Assembly (NCBI GenBank): GCA_023512835.1 | Contig: CM042090.1 | Coordinates: 26,327,783-26,391,782, forward strand | Origin: Taxillus chinensis | Lineage: Eukaryota; Streptophyta; Magnoliopsida; Santalales; Loranthaceae | Direction of reading: 5' to 3' | Length of the DNA: 64,000 nucleotides | In this document: positions 62,689 through 64,000 of the stretch, in pieces | Position numbering within the stretch: position 1 is the first letter of the stretch | Layout: every line of letters starts with the position of its first letter | The notes under the pieces: generated by a model | What the model saw: the letters and a program-made list of their open reading frames with translations, nothing else | What the model was told of the DNA's origin: nothing | The model's database searches: none | Made by a program: the position numbers and the translations under genes

Positions 62689-63185
62689 AGTGTCAATAAT
62701 GTCAACCACCACCTTCCCCCATCCCATCATCCCCCTCAAAAAAGGATGATGTTGTCCCTGGCCAAGATGTAGGTCCAAAGTACAGGATAGTTGTTCCCTT
62801 ACAAATTTTCAGTTCACTGCATAGTCCTAGGCTTTATAGCACTGTAAAACGGAAACCTCAGCAAACGTAGTTGTTTAGAATTATTATTTTTATTTCTCTT
62901 AGGTTTAAGTTTGTGATATGATACTAATGGTACAACATTGCTCTTATATGGAAAAAGAAATCCAGCCATACCACCATTTACAAGAATCTTTCCTAATATA
63001 CCATCGTTTGTAATTTCGTTCTCAATATACCAGGGTTTGAAAAGAAGGTTTTGTGGAAATAGTCTATAAGTTGTAGACACGAATTTGCTGAGTCGTTTGC
63101 AGGTTTTTTCCTTGGGCAAACGCCACATACAGTTTTATGCGCGCAAGGGGGCACTCTGCGGAAACGAAAATATATCAATAAAATT
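62689..63185 (+). terminator. Probable VPS13 3' UTR and candidate polyadenylation signal
   Basis: Sequence after the TGA is non-coding and includes CT-rich text. The first perfect AATAAA on the plus strand is at 63177-63182, about 490 bp after the stop. Plant poly(A) signals are degenerate, so the real site may be earlier. Confidence 0.35.
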
Positions 63186-63524
63186 ATAATACATAAAAAC
63201 ACGTTTTAAATGCTAAATATATATTCATGACTTATTTAGTACATCTTTTGGTTTTATTTTGGAATTCGATTCATGTTGACTTTTCAATTTTGAAAGTAAT
63301 TTTGGTGTGATGAGAGAGAACATATGTTTAAAAATACTAATTTGTTTTAAAATTAAAATTGAAAAAAATTGAAAAAAAAATAATGATAGGTCTAGATGAG
63401 AAAAAATAATAAAAATATTTAAGTTTTTTATTAGATTTAAAAATAAAAAATAATTTTAAAAAAAATCCATGGAATCTTTGTGTTTTGAAAATATAAAATT
63501 ATTTTAAAAATGGTGTTCCAAATA

Positions 63525-64000
63525 AGTCCTTAGAGCATCTCCAATGCATTAGGTAAAGGTAAAGGTAAAGCTATATTTACCTAAAAGTCTTCTCCAATGT
63601 ATTAGTTAAATGCATAGTTAAAGCAAAAAAAAAAAACCAAAAATTTGCTTTTGCTTTAGCTGAGCATGCCATGTCATCAACAAATGATAATTGTCTCATA
63701 TACCGTCTCTTCCCTCATCTCTCTTCCTTCCCCCACTCCCCGTCCCACGTCTCCCTCCCCCATTGCATTCCTCGTCTCCATCTCCCTCCCTCATCGTGCG
63801 CCCCCCTCCCACGTCCGGAGGAGAAGAAAATCCAGCAGGTGCCCCAAGATCGCCGGAGGCAATGGTCGCCAAGGGGGGTGACGAGAAGGGGGGGAGGGGA
63901 GGACCAACAAAAACGGTGGTCAAGTCCCAGATCGGCGACGGTAGATCGGAGGGGAGGAGGGTTACCGGAACAAGAGCAAGGCGGAGGAGGAGGTGGACGA
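63525..64000. repeat. Start of an unidentified repeat running into GC-rich sequence
   Basis: GAGCATCTCCAATGCATTAG and then TCTTCTCCAATGTATTAGTT are typical terminal text of a plant repeat, with GGTAAA repeated three times (63552-63571). From about 63690 the DNA becomes GC-rich and strand-asymmetric (C-rich, then G-rich after 63860). The right end is outside the window. Confidence 0.45.

Noticed and set aside
63666..63923. Proline- or glycine-rich short protein frames near the window end
   Set aside because: Both strands are open because of C-rich low complexity; no family recognised.
1..64000. Prokaryotic operon, phage or defence system
   Set aside because: Split exons, plant retroelements and a eukaryotic VPS13 product leave no room for this reading.

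Overview
The window is nuclear DNA of a flowering plant. It is AT-rich, with GT-AG introns, Ty1/copia, LINE, Au-type SINE and hAT-like repeats, and one very long split gene. I cannot name the species; a plant with TE-swollen introns is the safest statement.

One host gene on the + strand fills the window, from before base 1 to a TGA at 62686-62688. Joining 43 exons (72-233 through 62341-62688) gives 10,437 nt in one unbroken frame, 3,478 codons plus stop. It is the middle and C-terminal part of a plant VPS13 of the multidomain (VPS13M1/M2) type, a bridge-like lipid transfer protein. In order I see the lipid-channel body (exons 1-14), a first VPS62/DUF946 beta-tripod domain (15-18), a C2-like region (20-24), the VAB/SHR-BD adaptor-binding region (25-33), the VPS13 C-terminal helical region (35-37), a PH-like domain (38-40) and a second VPS62 domain (41-43). 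The N-terminal chorein end and promoter lie upstream. Residue numbers below count from exon 1 of this window.

Introns make up 52,180 of the 62,617 bp. Most long introns hold transposon debris: intron 5 (7.9 kb) a LINE 3' end, a TIR-like element carrying a piece of S-adenosylhomocysteine hydrolase, and copia pieces; intron 12 (4.2 kb) a split LINE with TRIM-like repeats, a copia integrase and an Au-like SINE; intron 13 (5.4 kb) a minus-strand copia with an 899-bp hAT-like element in its 3' LTR; intron 25 (5.9 kb) a plus-strand copia next to a second copia relic; intron 30 (4.1 kb) a minus-strand copia with TATTT target duplications, broken by further LTR insertions and an inverted segment; introns 23, 32, 34, 37 and 42 more copia, LTR and tandem-repeat material. 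All are visibly broken, while the host reading frame is intact.

Downstream of the stop there is an AT-rich flank and, from about 63.53 kb, the start of another repeat running into GC-rich sequence at the window end. No rRNA gene, functional tRNA gene, CRISPR array or prokaryotic gene was seen. I found no clearly new biological system; the most unusual items are the nested insertions, the captured SAHH fragment, and splicing features of the host gene (a GC-AG intron, three stop-free introns of length 3n, a 21-residue tandem duplication in exon 3).
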